The position numbers were made by a program, and so were the translations under genes. This document shows, piece by piece, positions 16,201-24,228 of a stretch of 64,000 nucleotides of DNA. The notes beneath the pieces were generated by a model, which saw only the letters and a program-made list of their open reading frames with translations, made no database searches and was not told the origin of the DNA. The first letter of the stretch is position 1, and every line of letters begins with the position of its first letter. Origin of the DNA: Paenibacillus sinensis (GTDB lineage: Bacteria; Bacillota; Bacilli; Paenibacillales; Paenibacillaceae); assembly GCF_019904155.1 (NCBI RefSeq), contig NZ_JAHCMB010000061.1:1-64000 (forward strand), read 5' to 3'.

Positions 16201-18444
16201 CAGATAGGCGTACATGCTGTCCATCATATCGCCCATTTTGCCGCCCGCCGTGCTGCCCATCTCCTTGATGGAGGTATCGCCGTTGTTGAACATCGTGCGG
16301 CGATCGACGGTGTTCGGCGCGCCTGTGCTGGCACCGGCGCCTTCGACGACGATCCAGTCGGTCTCCCAATAGAAGAAGCCGCGCATCCGGTCGTTCGGAT
16401 TGGCCACGTCTCGCATCGCCTGCATGTAATCGAGCAGCCAGTTGTACTGCCCGTTCGGGTTCGAGGCTGCATAATAGCTGGTCTGCCCCATCGAGCCGCT
16501 CTCGTCGGCCCAGTCGGGGTTGTATTTGGTGAAGGAATACCCCGTCTCCACATCCAGATAATCCTTGTTCGGGAACTGTGCGATGTTGTTCGTAAGCATC
16601 GACAGGATCGCATCTGAAGTATGTCCGCTGTAGAGCGAGTAGGCCTGCCCGTCGAATTTGACGCCGTTCGTCTTGAATGTGCCGTACTGCGTGTTCGAGT
16701 TGGACGGCGTATAGCCGTTGTTCGAATGAATGAATGCGCTTACTCCCGGAGCCGCATCATGCACCGCGTCGTAGGCGGCGTTGATCAGCGCCTTGTAGCC
16801 GGCGGAGGAATAGCCTTTGCCGGTCGGCCAGGCGATGCCGCCGTCCTGCTCGTTCCCGATTTTGACGCCCATTGGAACGGTGCCCTGATCGGCCAGCCCT
16901 TTGATGAAATCGTAGACGTAGTTGTACATCGTCGTCGTCATTTCGTCCAGCGACTGGTCGACCAGCTTGCCGGACGAATCCTTGTACATCCAGTCGTAAG
17001 GCGTGAACGCCTTGCCCGCACTCATCCAGGTGTCGCTGAAATGAAAGCCGGGCATATAGCCGATATCCAGCGCCTGCGCCCGCTTGGCGAGAGTGTAAGC
17101 GTGGGTCTTGTCGAAGTATCCGGCCTGCATGGTCAGCGGGTAGGGATTGCCGTCCTCGTCCGTATAATAATCGACATACTGCATTTGCTTGACCGTGCTC
17201 TGATCGTAGACCGGGTTGCCCGCGTGCACGAACAGCATGCCCGTAATCGCGTTCACGCCGTGGTTGGCCAGAATGGTCAGGCAGTCCTGCTGGACGCCGT
17301 TCGCAAAATATTTGCCGCCATTGTCCTCAATGATCGGCAGAAAAGAGACGTCCGCCCCCTTCACGGTCGTGTTGTCGATCGCGAACAGGTCGAAGTTGTC
17401 CACGTATGCCTTGTCTGCGCCGTTGCCCTGCCACTCGTCGTGGCTGCCGTTCGCGCCGCTTGATGTATATGTAGCCACGCTCTTGTCGTACTCGGCGTCC
17501 TTGATCGTATTGGCGTAGACGGTCACCTGATGGTCATTCGGGCCCGTCTTGAAGCGAAGGGTCACCAGCGAGTAGCCTGCGGTGCCGGAAGGCGCCTGCC
17601 GCAGCACTTTGCCGTCCGCCGTCTTGACCCCGAGATTGACCCGGTCGCCGTATGAGGTGACATTGACGAGCTGCCCCGTATTGCCGAGGTAATTCTTCTG
17701 GTAGATCGTCTCCCAGGTGTCCTGCCGGTCAACCTTGGCCCGGACGGTGGCGATATAAGTCGTGTTCGGCTCGACGGCGACGGTCTGGCTGAGCTGGGAG
17801 TCTGCGCCCAGAACGGCAGAGACCGTTCCTGTGTCCGCGCCTGCGCCGGCCGTTGCGCTGCCTTGATCGATGGTCCAGCCGCCGAGATCGCCGGTCTCGA
17901 AGCTCCAGTTGACCAGCGGGTTGGCGTCGCTGCTGTCGAGCGTCAGCTCGATGTCGTCCACCGCCAGGTTGTTGCCCGTACCGGAGGCGATTGTAATTTT
18001 GACCTGTCCATTGTAGATCAGCACGTTGCGCATGGAGATCTGCTTCCACTCCGTGTTGCTGATATACGTGTCGATCATCGTCCGTGTATCCGGTCCCCCG
18101 GTCTCGGTGGCCGTGATATAGGCGCTGTTGCTGCTCGTGCCGCCCTTGACCCACGCAGAGAGCGTATAACTGCCCTGCTCGATGCCGGTGATCGTCCGGG
18201 TGAGCGTGCTGCTCGCCGCGGACAGCTTGGCAGAGTAGCTTCCGCCGTGGGCTTCCGCCGTCTGAACGGCGGCTGTGCCAGCGGCCGTCCAATCCGTCAG
18301 CGATCCGGCTTCAAAATCCAGATTCGCGCCCGGCGCATCCGCCGCGAAGACGGAGAGCGCCCCCAGCGGACCTGTGCTTCCCAGTGTTAACGTGAACAAT
18401 AACGCAGCGACAAGCACACAAGCCCAGTTCCTAGTCCATTTCAT
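10297..18444 (-). CDS. Surface-anchored GH53 endo-beta-1,4-galactanase with BIG2 and SLH domains
   Basis: 2715 residues. Signal peptide at residues 1-34 (KWTRNWACVLVAALLF, then a VFA-AD cleavage site). Two CBM-like beta-sandwich modules follow, then a GH53 catalytic domain (about 360-770) opening with KGADVS. The acid/base Glu is E532 (KIGNEQDG) and the nucleophile E633 (DVETGYSF). Next come five BIG2 domains (the second divergent), a LamG/CBM-like module (about 1250-1455), two BIG2, a FIVAR helix pair (about 1645-1715), one BIG2, an F5/8-type C (discoidin) module (about 1810-1950), four more BIG2, a Ser/Thr/Asn/Gly linker, a beta-rich pre-anchor region and three SLH repeats (about 2530-2715). 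It should cleave type I arabinogalactan or pectic galactan at the cell surface. The start at 18444 has GGGGGAT upstream and heads the signal peptide; the frame opens 34 codons earlier without support. Confidence 0.93.
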   Translation of the reverse strand: MKWTRNWACVLVAALLFTLTLGSTGPLGALSVFAADAPGANLDFEAGSLTDWTAAGTAAVQTAEAHGGSYSAKLSAASSTLTRTITGIEQGSYTLSAWVKGGTSSNSAYITATETGGPDTRTMIDTYISNTEWKQISMRNVLIYNGQVKITIASGTGNNLAVDDIELTLDSSDANPLVNWSFETGDLGGWTIDQGSATAGAGADTGTVSAVLGADSQLSQTVAVEPNTTYIATVRAKVDRQDTWETIYQKNYLGNTGQLVNVTSYGDRVNLGVKTADGKVLRQAPSGTAGYSLVTLRFKTGPNDHQVTVYANTIKDAEYDKSVATYTSSGANGSHDEWQGNGADKAYVDNFDLFAIDNTTVKGADVSFLPIIEDNGGKYFANGVQQDCLTILANHGVNAITGMLFVHAGNPVYDQSTVKQMQYVDYYTDEDGNPYPLTMQAGYFDKTHAYTLAKRAQALDIGYMPGFHFSDTWMSAGKAFTPYDWMYKDSSGKLVDQSLDEMTTTMYNYVYDFIKGLADQGTVPMGVKIGNEQDGGIAWPTGKGYSSAGYKALINAAYDAVHDAAPGVSAFIHSNNGYTPSNSNTQYGTFKTNGVKFDGQAYSLYSGHTSDAILSMLTNNIAQFPNKDYLDVETGYSFTKYNPDWADESGSMGQTSYYAASNPNGQYNWLLDYMQAMRDVANPNDRMRGFFYWETDWIVVEGAGASTGAPNTVDRRTMFNNGDTSIKEMGSTAGGKMGDMMDSMYAYLWRGHAKNKPATMLSPLQGFGTYSVTKTEPTSITLDRTSLSLTAGTTDRLLPTIAPDSNASSDKKVFDSTLVWSSSDPAVAEVNASGYVIAHQTGTAVITAKTLAGGLTASSTVTVAPASTAGSGNLTLTVGGTAAGSTVNAVVWDKLVLKGTLPAGTTDQRIIFRSSDPSVASFLGEFWQSSNPGTFYQQSNVTQNVKLNVKHDGTTTVTAESVDGTALASFTLNATKIPVTSVTLNKTSATVSLGRTEQLTATVAPANASFADVTWSSSAPDVASVDANGLVTTLTTGTTTITATSVDDPAIHASAVINVVPVMVTGLMLDKSALNLMIGTTRPITAVVSPDDAYNKTILWSSSDESVAMVDSAGRITGHKEGTATVTAVTQDGGYTRTVAVNVQSTPVAVTGVALDQEAYYFASDFFSSTNPASTAPTVQLKATVLPEDATNLDIAWSSNNPSIASVDAFGVVTARKAGTAVITATTGDGGFNASTTVYVPAVSESFDNRNIGDNWSVTAGSASAIGAAVASPAGASSQLLQLTAGGSGARAAYKSFNLTNNKIVLDFDWNVGSPSSGTGQLRIQDSAHNNYLTFGVPTGASSSLLYSTSATLTANTALTGTAVASSGFATANTTYHVTVTLDMTAKKSAFTLTNKATSQTVTVSDLPFASGTSFSGSLGYLEIYATRVSGGSMSWTSQFDNFNVYAAAPVASSVTLDHSSVSLLDIPGTPGNTAQLKATVNPNVTAVDQSVVWTTSDASVATVSSSGLVTAVSDGIVTVTATSVSDPSLSASASVSVHPIIPVEAIGINDDHGQAIDQTAVELDTGSSMQLKAILNPSTADVRSLIWSSSDPAVASIDSGTGLLTALTAGDAVITLTVDAYPDHGGYTGATSFNLHVTGEAVIDLSGLQSAIDDAIAAKTAADTAYTADSLSVYKTALSAAQTVLAQAQAEHWNASRQSEADEREQALRAAVTALAYDSSQVAESVQVSPSTLKLTAGLSANLTAEVLPVYVNDKVINWSSDNEAVAMVDDSGRVTAIAAGTANIRATAVNGGAVGSAAVTVSTDLSGGYVANGGSVSASKLISKYPLSSPIDNAATMNATGTAWSTGANLQTTATPEYWQIDLGRTARIDSFKMSFWQTMKYSLLVSDNGSDWQTVYDSGASYAGSASTIFDLQLPESAYGRYIRLNIYGVSTTKDWVGVTVFQANGAFVADPDGISVDPATAALAIGSTVQLQPLVLPVVADPRVSWTSSDEAIAKVDESGVVTAVGAGQANITASTVNGKTFTVPVTVKADAVAVTGVSLDRTELSLATGGSSSLTAIIEPLDAANQKVTWSSSDDEIVTVDEDGVVTAKAAGTATITVTTEDGGFTAETIVTVTDTEPETVAVTGVSVNRIELSLATGGSGRLTATIAPANATNQNVVWSSSDSGIAAVDNSGIVTAKAAGTATITVTTEDGGFTAETIVTVTDPAPEIVPTTGVSVNPTELSLTTGGSGALTATVAPANATNQNVVWSSSNSEVASVDAVGVVTAKSAGTATITATTEDGSFTAQTVVTVTAAGSGSNENNGNNGSTGSTTTSAASSTGSVVSTTGGVTTVTAKPDSNGNVTVSLTESELRAALQGAANGQLQIEIVGQQAAGKLEVALPAQPLLQAADQVGSITIRSGGVGITLATDDAAIFGQNAQTLSITVTPVTSEGLTGDAKLLIGEHPVYDLDLMVDGAKVPAFPGKGSVKVAFDYTPKAGELASLLVIYYIGENGQKEVVKNGVYAAASGRMQFSPQHFGRYAVAYADVKLGDLDTALWAKDMIQSLAARQIIQGTSAGSFEPGRSVTRAEFLQMLVTALGLSAKDAQTATTFRDIPADAWYEDAVAAGTTLGIVKGKADGTFGANETITREDMAVMLSRAVQAAGITLGVKTEAQAAVFTDQAGIAGYAVSSVAGVQQAGLITGFEDGSFRPESATTRAQAAAVIYKLLNL
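11561..12361. repeat. Three tandem 267-bp repeats within the galactanase gene
   Basis: Units starting at 11561, 11828 and 12095 are each 267 bp (89 codons) and encode nearly identical BIG2 domains plus the linker. The two units further from the 3' end are the most alike over long stretches (GTCACGATCGTCTCGG block). They can pair for unequal crossover, so copy number may vary between strains. Confidence 0.85.
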
Positions 18445-18506
18445 TGTTGCTATCCCCCATTCGTTAATGTATGATAAGCGCCGCTCTCCTTCATCGATCC
18501 GATCGT

Positions 18507-18520
18507 GTATAGCGCTTTCA
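18507..18520 (-). promoter_or_regulatory. cre-like site 1 (CcpA), galactanase gene
   Basis: Minus strand TGAAAGCGCTATAC. The first half matches the catabolite-responsive element consensus TGNAANCGNWNNCA exactly; the last two bases do not. It lies about 63 bases before the start codon, which suggests carbon catabolite repression. Confidence 0.5.
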
Positions 18521-18640
18521 TCGCTCAAGATAGCATGATCGGGCAAGCGGGAATACCTGACAAACCTATGATTTGCTCTAATTTTCTGAGCTGTCGGTTC
18601 ACTCCTTTCCGCAAATCCGGTTCACTCCCGCGCCAAGGAA

Positions 18641-18654
18641 AGAAAGCGCTTTCG
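18641..18654. promoter_or_regulatory. cre-like site 2 (CcpA), galactanase upstream region
   Basis: AGAAAGCGCTTTCG contains a perfect 12-bp palindrome GAAAGCGCTTTC, the core of a cre site; only the outermost bases differ from TGNAANCGNWNNCA. About 200 bases upstream of the start. The interval 18445-18829 holds these sites and a terminator, and no gene. Confidence 0.55.
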
Positions 18655-18770
18655 ATATTCTTAATAATATTAATGCAACCGACGACGTTCCCGACACTGA
18701 GTTGTGCAACAAAAATGCATACATATTCCACGTTTCGTTGTTTTTCGACCCGTAAAAATTCACGTGTACG

Positions 18771-18812
18771 CAAAGAGACCGTCCAAGAGAGACTTCAAGG
18801 ACGGTCTTTTTT
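18771..18812. terminator. Bidirectional terminator after the DUF1801 gene
   Basis: GACCGTCC / GGACGGTC stem with TTTTTT on the plus side and TCTTTG on the minus side. It begins 18 bases after the stop of the minus-strand gene at 18830. Confidence 0.8.
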
Positions 18813-18829
18813 ATCATGTTCAACTCTAT

Positions 18830-19204
18830 TCAGCTTCGCTCCGCCTTCTCCCGGTTCTCTCTAACCCGAAAAGCCGTGATTTTGCGGATCAGCTCATAAG
18901 GAATCGGCTGGTCAAGCGGGAACTGTACTGCGCCTTTTGAGCTCTTGTAAGCCGACAGCTCCTGTTCAAAGGCTTCGATACCGCTTGGCGCCGGATAAAA
19001 CCCGATATGGCGGTTGAAGGCTGCGAAATGCACCAGATTACCGTGGAGAAAGAATGTGGGCATCCGATAGCTGATCTTCTCTTTGGCCTCGGGAGCCGCC
19101 TCCCGGATCGCCTGCCTCACCGATTGAAGCAAATTCTGAATTTCGGGCGGATAACCGGCGATATACTCATCAATCGACTTCGGGACACCATTAACGGGTT
19201 CCAT
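18830..19204 (-). CDS. DUF1801 / YdhG-like protein (iron chaperone family)
   Basis: 124 residues, cytosolic. Matches the YdhG/DUF1801 family: SIDEYIAGYPPEIQ at the N-terminus, AKEKISYRMPTFFLHGNLVHFAAFNRHIGFYP in the middle, and a C-terminal VQFPLDQPIPYELIRKI. The Bacillus homologue Fra is a frataxin-like fold proposed to deliver iron for Fe-S cluster assembly; other family members are uncharacterised. It sits 18 bases downstream of the MBL-fold gene and is probably co-transcribed with it and the methyltransferase. Confidence 0.85.
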   Translation of the reverse strand: MEPVNGVPKSIDEYIAGYPPEIQNLLQSVRQAIREAAPEAKEKISYRMPTFFLHGNLVHFAAFNRHIGFYPAPSGIEAFEQELSAYKSSKGAVQFPLDQPIPYELIRKITAFRVRENREKAERS

Positions 19205-19222
19205 AACATCTCCCTTTCTTCT

Positions 19223-20248
19223 TTAAGAGTCAATTCCTGCCGGCTTGTAAAACAACACCTGCCCGTCCTTCTCCAGCGACCGGATTCTTCCCCTCCGCTC
19301 CAGCTCGGCCAAATGGGCCAGCGCTTCGCCCAGCGCAAAGCGAAGCTGGTGAATGCCCGAAATGCGGCCGCGGAACAGGTCGCCGCACACGTCATAGCCG
19401 CTTCGCGGCGACTCCGCCAGCAGCGCCTCCGCATCATCCAGCCGCTCTTCATGATGCTGAAGAAGCGTATCGATCCGCGCCGTAAAGTACGTGAACGGCT
19501 CGCGATGGCCCGGATAGGCGATGCGGACCGGCAGCTCCCGCAGGGCGGTCAAGCCCTGCAGATAGGTGTGCAGCGGCTGCGGATCGCTGCCGGGCAGCAG
19601 CGCGACATTTGGCGAAATTTGCGGAAGCACGGCGTCTCCGCACAGAATCGCCTGTTCAGCCGCGTCGTAGAAAGACAGATGACCGGGCGCATGTCCGCCT
19701 GTCTCCACCAGCCGCCATATTCGGCCGCCCATGCTCCAGGATGCGCGGTCTTCCAGGGGGCTTACGGCAGGCTGCGGTGTAATCTGCATCCTGATGCCGG
19801 CCTGGTGTTCGCGCAGCTCGGCGGCCAGGGATTCCGGCAGCCCATGCCTTCTCATAAAATCCGGCAGCGCCGTCTCCATATCCGACTCCGGTCCCCACAT
19901 GTGAAGCACTTCGGCGTAAGCCCGCCGCGACATCCATACCTTGCAGCCGCTTCGCTCCTGCATCCAGCCCGCCAGCCCGTAATGATCCGGGTGATGGTGG
20001 GTGAGAACAACCGCCCGGACCCGGCTCCAAGGCATGCCCAGCCATTCCAGCGTCCGGTTCCACGTCTCCTCCGCCTCCCGGCTCCTAGGCCCGGGGTCAA
20101 CCACAGTCCATCCGCCATCAGGCTCGGCCAGCAGGTAACTGTTGACCACGCGCAGCGGCGGATACATGGGCACGGGCACCCGGATCAGCCCGTCCTCAAG
20201 AACAGCGGGAGGTCCTGCTTCCTCCAGCCTTCCCCGGTCCGCGCCCAT
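19223..20248 (-). CDS. MBL-fold metallo-hydrolase
   Basis: 341 residues. The metallo-beta-lactamase motif THHHPDH (H84, H86, D88, H89) binds two metal ions; later ligands are seen in GGHAPGHLS and LCGDAVLPQ. A C-terminal winged-helix-like tail (about 270-341, LAHLAELERRGRI) resembles that of LACTB2-type hydrolases and glyoxalase-II relatives. It starts directly on the stop codon of the upstream methyltransferase (TAGATG), so translation is coupled. Substrate unknown; a thioester or phosphodiester is likely for this branch. Confidence 0.88.
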   Translation of the reverse strand: MGADRGRLEEAGPPAVLEDGLIRVPVPMYPPLRVVNSYLLAEPDGGWTVVDPGPRSREAEETWNRTLEWLGMPWSRVRAVVLTHHHPDHYGLAGWMQERSGCKVWMSRRAYAEVLHMWGPESDMETALPDFMRRHGLPESLAAELREHQAGIRMQITPQPAVSPLEDRASWSMGGRIWRLVETGGHAPGHLSFYDAAEQAILCGDAVLPQISPNVALLPGSDPQPLHTYLQGLTALRELPVRIAYPGHREPFTYFTARIDTLLQHHEERLDDAEALLAESPRSGYDVCGDLFRGRISGIHQLRFALGEALAHLAELERRGRIRSLEKDGQVLFYKPAGIDS

Positions 20249-20983
20249 CTACGGACGCTTCCCGACAAAGATCATGCGCGGCGAAGTCTCCGCCTCATAC
20301 ACGTCTTCCTCGTAGCTGCCGTGCACCGCTTCGAGAGCCAGTCCCGCTTCCGCGATCAATGCGCGGAACTTCTCCAGCGAATACAGCTTCACACGCTCAT
20401 GATACTGACGCGGCGTTCCGTCCGACTTGGACGTCAGTATGATGTCTTTTTTCACATAGCCGTCCTCAATCCGCCGCTTCTCGTCAATCAAATTGTCTCC
20501 GTCCTCCCGGGTGGAGTGGGGAACAAGATGAGCCGTGACATAGGATGGATTCAGAAAATCGATGATGAACTTGCCGCCCGGCTTCAGCATCCGCCAAATT
20601 TCGCGCAGCACCTTCACATGCTCTTCATCCTCCTCGAAATACCCGAATGAAGTGAAGAGGTTGACCACGGCGTCAAAGCCGCCCTCAAGCGGCAGATTCC
20701 GCATATCGGACCGAATCCACGCAACCCGCCCGGCTCCCTCCTGGGCCCGTGCCTCCCGCAGCAGCGCCTCTGACAGATCGACGCCCGTCACCTCGTACCC
20801 CGCTTCCGCAAGTGCCAGCGAATGCCGCCCCATGCCGCAGCACAGGTCCAGCACCTCCGACTTCTCCGGCAGGTCCAGCCAGGCGATCATCTTCTCGACC
20901 TCCCGCCGGGCGCCGCCGAAATCCCGATGTCTGTATACAATTAAGTAATCCTCGCCGAAGCTCTCTTCATACCATTCACTCAT
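20249..20983 (-). CDS. Class I SAM-dependent methyltransferase
   Basis: 244 residues. SAM-binding motif I is VLDLCCGMGRHSLALAEAG (about residues 40-58), followed by TGVDLSEALL and motif IV with FDAVVNLFTSFGYF, then a post-motif MLKPGGKFIIDF. Start 20983 is chosen because GGGAGGAG stands just upstream; a longer frame to 21082 lacks similarity. It heads a three-gene run with the MBL-fold and DUF1801 genes. The acceptor substrate is not evident. Confidence 0.88.
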   Translation of the reverse strand: MSEWYEESFGEDYLIVYRHRDFGGARREVEKMIAWLDLPEKSEVLDLCCGMGRHSLALAEAGYEVTGVDLSEALLREARAQEGAGRVAWIRSDMRNLPLEGGFDAVVNLFTSFGYFEEDEEHVKVLREIWRMLKPGGKFIIDFLNPSYVTAHLVPHSTREDGDNLIDEKRRIEDGYVKKDIILTSKSDGTPRQYHERVKLYSLEKFRALIAEAGLALEAVHGSYEEDVYEAETSPRMIFVGKRP

Positions 20984-21232
20984 ATGCCGTCTCCTCCCGC
21001 AAATCCGCGCTCGTTCTATTATTTGATCTATGTATCTGCAAATTGTACCGCTTATTTTACCGTCTTTTAGCCGCAAACTCAAAGCAAACTGTCACTTTTC
21101 AAGTCCCTGGGCAAGAAACGTTCGGGAGAAGGGGAATACAAGATTCTTCATCTTTTTCCCAGAAAAAAGGTATGGGACTGTGACAGGGCGAATACGTTAT
21201 CCCGTTCCCATTATGCGCCCTGGAGGCTTAAC

Positions 21233-22177
21233 ATGTTCGTGAATCGCAAAACGCTACTCTGCTCATGCATCGTCTTGGAACTAGGCCTGATGTCAACAGG
21301 CTGCGCCTCCACACCCGTCAGTTCGGTCCCATCTCCTTCAGCTTCCGCTATGCAGACCTCTTCACATTCTGCTATACCTTCAGCTTCTGCCGCGCTCCCA
21401 CAGGAATCCCAGTCGCCGCCTGCCAGTATCGAATCGGGCTCCGTTCATATGGACTCATTTATCCTTGGCGGACTGACTTACCAAATTGGGTATTGGAACG
21501 ACGGCGACTTTGATTATACCCGGTTCGCTATTCTGGGCCCTGATCATACAATCCAATTTGACAGCCGGAAAGCCGGAATTGTCATCGAAGGAGGAAACAA
21601 GGCAAGCGATGAACATTGGGCTGAAGCCGTGTATCAGCACGGAAGACCTGCATTCAAATTTTCGCTGGCGGATAACCGGCCCGGCCCGGCTTCGATTGTT
21701 GTGGAAGAGGTTTACGGCAAGATGCAGGTGACAGTTATGGACAATGCCGAAGTTCATTTTGAACGTCTGGACGGTGAAGAGGATTACAGCCTGGTCTCCT
21801 ATCCCGAATACGGTGAGCTTCCGCTGGCCCCCTCGCTAGAAGCCGTCTATACGTGGGAGAACAATGAGTATACCGCAAATCGGGAGCTGACCCGGAGGTT
21901 CTGGGAGGATGAGCTGCAGCGCCAATCTGAAGCCTGGGCAGCCAAGAAAGATATTACCACATTAGACAGCCTGCTCTCCGCCAATCTGATGTTGGGACGA
22001 ATAGACGACGCAAGGAAGCAGCTTTCCTCGGTTTCGCCGAGTATCTTTACCGGTTCCGATTTGGAAGTGTTTAAAGCGTATAAACCCCTCTTAAGCGGAG
22101 GAAGCACCATCCAAGGAACGGATTTCGCCCATTGGATGGACCATCTGCCCCCGATCCGGAAGTCGTTCAAACGCTAG
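21233..22177 (+). CDS. Predicted lipoprotein of unknown function
   Basis: 314 residues. An N-terminal lipoprotein signal with lipobox LMSTGC (Cys24) is followed by a Ser/Pro-rich linker (residues 25-70) and a globular domain opening SFILGGLTYQIGYW. The C-terminal half is helical and charged (TRRFWEDELQRQSEAW). No known domain recognised. It is preceded by CCTGGAGGCT near the ATG and ends 12 bases before the convergent GH13 gene. Expected on the outer face of the membrane. Confidence 0.75.
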   Translation: MFVNRKTLLCSCIVLELGLMSTGCASTPVSSVPSPSASAMQTSSHSAIPSASAALPQESQSPPASIESGSVHMDSFILGGLTYQIGYWNDGDFDYTRFAILGPDHTIQFDSRKAGIVIEGGNKASDEHWAEAVYQHGRPAFKFSLADNRPGPASIVVEEVYGKMQVTVMDNAEVHFERLDGEEDYSLVSYPEYGELPLAPSLEAVYTWENNEYTANRELTRRFWEDELQRQSEAWAAKKDITTLDSLLSANLMLGRIDDARKQLSSVSPSIFTGSDLEVFKAYKPLLSGGSTIQGTDFAHWMDHLPPIRKSFKR

Positions 22178-22189
22178 TCCCTGCCAGCA

Positions 22190-23908
22190 TTACTGCTGCC
22201 CCTGTTCCCGCTTCGCCGCCGCAACCGACGTCATGTACACTCTCGCCTCGTATGGGCGAAGGATGAGCTGGCGCAGATCCTCGCCCTTCCCCGGAGGATA
22301 GTTGGAGATCAGCAGCTCCATATCGTCCGGGGATATTTCCTGCGGCAGTTCAAAGACCGGATTTCGGTCAAAAAAGTTCAGGATGATCAGCAGCTGCTCA
22401 TCCTCCAGTGTTCGTGTGAACGCATAAATTTCCGTATGCAGGGGAAGCAGCAGCTTGTATTCGCCGTAGACGATAACCTGATGCTTCTTGCGCAGTGCAA
22501 TCAGCTTTTTGTAATAATGATAAATGGAATCCGTGTCCTTCACCGCGCTGGCTGCGTTCACTTCCGCGTAGTTTGAATTGACCCGTATCCAGGGGGTGCC
22601 GGTTGTGAAGCCCGCGTTCTCCCCGCCATCCCACTGCATCGGGGTACGCGCGTTGTCGCGGCTTTTTTTATGGATAGCTTTCATGATTTCCTCTTCGGGA
22701 ACGCCGTTATTGCGCTGCTCTTCATAATAATTGAGCGTCTCGACATCGCGGTAATCCTCGATCGACTGAAAGGCGGCGTTCGTCATGCCGATCTCCTCGC
22801 CCTGATACATATACGGCGTGCCCTCCAGCATGTGCAGGAAGGTCGCCAGCATTTTGGCCGAAACGACCCGGTACCGGATATCGTCGCCAAAACGCGAAAC
22901 CGCGCGGGGCTGATCATGATTGCATAAATAATTGGCATTCCAGCCCCGGTCATGCAGAACCGTCTGCCAGCCGCTCATAATTTCCTTCAGCTCCGGCAGG
23001 TTCCAGGACACGATATCCCACTTCCCGCTGCCTGCCGATGCCGCATCCAGATACATATGCTCGAACTGGAACGTCATGTTCAGCTCCCGGCGCCCGTCAC
23101 CGACATACTCCAGCGCCTGCTCCGGCCCGAGTCCGGAAGTCTCGCCGACCGTCATGATGTCATAGAAATACAGGACCTGATCGTTGAGATTTTGCAGCAG
23201 GGTATGCACATGCTCCAGATTGGAGAACATGTCGTAGGCCCGCACCGTTTTGGTTCCGTTCGGATTTTGGGCGTCCGGCAGCCCTTCGGCTTTGACGATG
23301 TGAGCAATCGCGTCGAACCGGAAGCCGTCGACTCCTTTTTTCAGCCACCAGGCAACCATCTCGTGCAGCTTGTCGATAACGGCCGGGTTCTCCCAGTTCA
23401 GATCGGGCTGAAACCGGGAATACAGATGAAGGTAATACTCGTCCGTCCGCTCATCGTACTCCCAGACCGAGCCGCTGAAATACGATTCCCAGTTGTTCGG
23501 CGGGCCGCCGTTCCTGCCTTTTCTCCATATATAAAAATCACGCTTCGGATTGTCTTTCGACTGCCGTGACTCAATGAACCACGGATGCTGATGGGATGTA
23601 TGGTTGAGCACCAGGTCCATCATCAGCTTCATTCCCCGGGAATGGATCTCGCGCAGCATGTGATCGAAGTCGTCCATCGTGCCGAACTCCTTGCTGATAT
23701 CGCAGTAATCGCTAATATCGTAGCCGTTGTCGTGGCCGGGCGATTTATAGATCGGGCAGATCCAGATCACATCCACGCCAAGATCCTTTAAATAATCCAG
23801 CCTGGAGATAATGCCCCTTAAATCTCCCCGGCCGTCACCGTTCGAGTCCATGAAGCTGATGGGATAGATCTGGTAGACGACGCATTCCTTCCACCATTTC
23901 GGATTCAT
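22190..23908 (-). CDS. GH13 alpha-glucosidase (oligo-1,6-glucosidase type)
   Basis: 572 residues, cytosolic (no signal). Hydrolyses terminal alpha-glucosidic bonds of isomalto- or malto-oligosaccharides, or a related substrate. GH13 regions in order: DLVLNHTSHQHPWF, the nucleophile D199 in GFRFDAI, the acid/base E256 in TVGETSG, and NHDQPR with the transition-state Asp. Overall architecture matches MalL/TreC-like subfamily 31. A short C-terminal beta domain completes the chain. AAGGAGG precedes the ATG. It stands alone, without trehalose or maltose transport genes beside it, so specificity remains open. Confidence 0.9.
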   Translation of the reverse strand: MNPKWWKECVVYQIYPISFMDSNGDGRGDLRGIISRLDYLKDLGVDVIWICPIYKSPGHDNGYDISDYCDISKEFGTMDDFDHMLREIHSRGMKLMMDLVLNHTSHQHPWFIESRQSKDNPKRDFYIWRKGRNGGPPNNWESYFSGSVWEYDERTDEYYLHLYSRFQPDLNWENPAVIDKLHEMVAWWLKKGVDGFRFDAIAHIVKAEGLPDAQNPNGTKTVRAYDMFSNLEHVHTLLQNLNDQVLYFYDIMTVGETSGLGPEQALEYVGDGRRELNMTFQFEHMYLDAASAGSGKWDIVSWNLPELKEIMSGWQTVLHDRGWNANYLCNHDQPRAVSRFGDDIRYRVVSAKMLATFLHMLEGTPYMYQGEEIGMTNAAFQSIEDYRDVETLNYYEEQRNNGVPEEEIMKAIHKKSRDNARTPMQWDGGENAGFTTGTPWIRVNSNYAEVNAASAVKDTDSIYHYYKKLIALRKKHQVIVYGEYKLLLPLHTEIYAFTRTLEDEQLLIILNFFDRNPVFELPQEISPDDMELLISNYPPGKGEDLRQLILRPYEARVYMTSVAAAKREQGQQ

Positions 23909-24228
23909 TACTCCGCCTCCTTCTGCGTTCCGTAACCCCTCTGGCAGTAACGTTCAATATATCTTAACCGTTCGGGCGAAGCGGCATAACAAACCGTAGT
24001 CCATTAATTGAAAAATCGATGCCATGCGGAAGAAGCCGGATCATGAACTGACAACCTGTTCGAAACCGGCGATAGTGGATAAGGTTGATTCCTACGGGAT
24101 CATCAAGGCCGTCATGGACGATGAACGCAGCAGACGCGGCCCAAAGCTCTCTCACGAGTCTTTTGGCCGCGCCTGCTGCATGATATGGCATAAAATAGCG
24201 TTGTTCCTTCGGGCCTCAGCCCTTCTTC
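23909..24228. other. Intergenic stretch without a recognisable gene
   Basis: 320 bp between the MerR-type gene and the GH13 gene, both on the minus strand. A 75-codon minus-strand frame exists (23964-24191) but has no ribosome binding site or similarity that I recognise. I see no clear terminator or promoter. Confidence 0.4.

Noticed and set aside
23964..24191. 75-codon minus-strand frame between the MerR-type and GH13 genes
   Set aside because: No ribosome binding site and no similarity that I recognise; kept as an intergenic note only.
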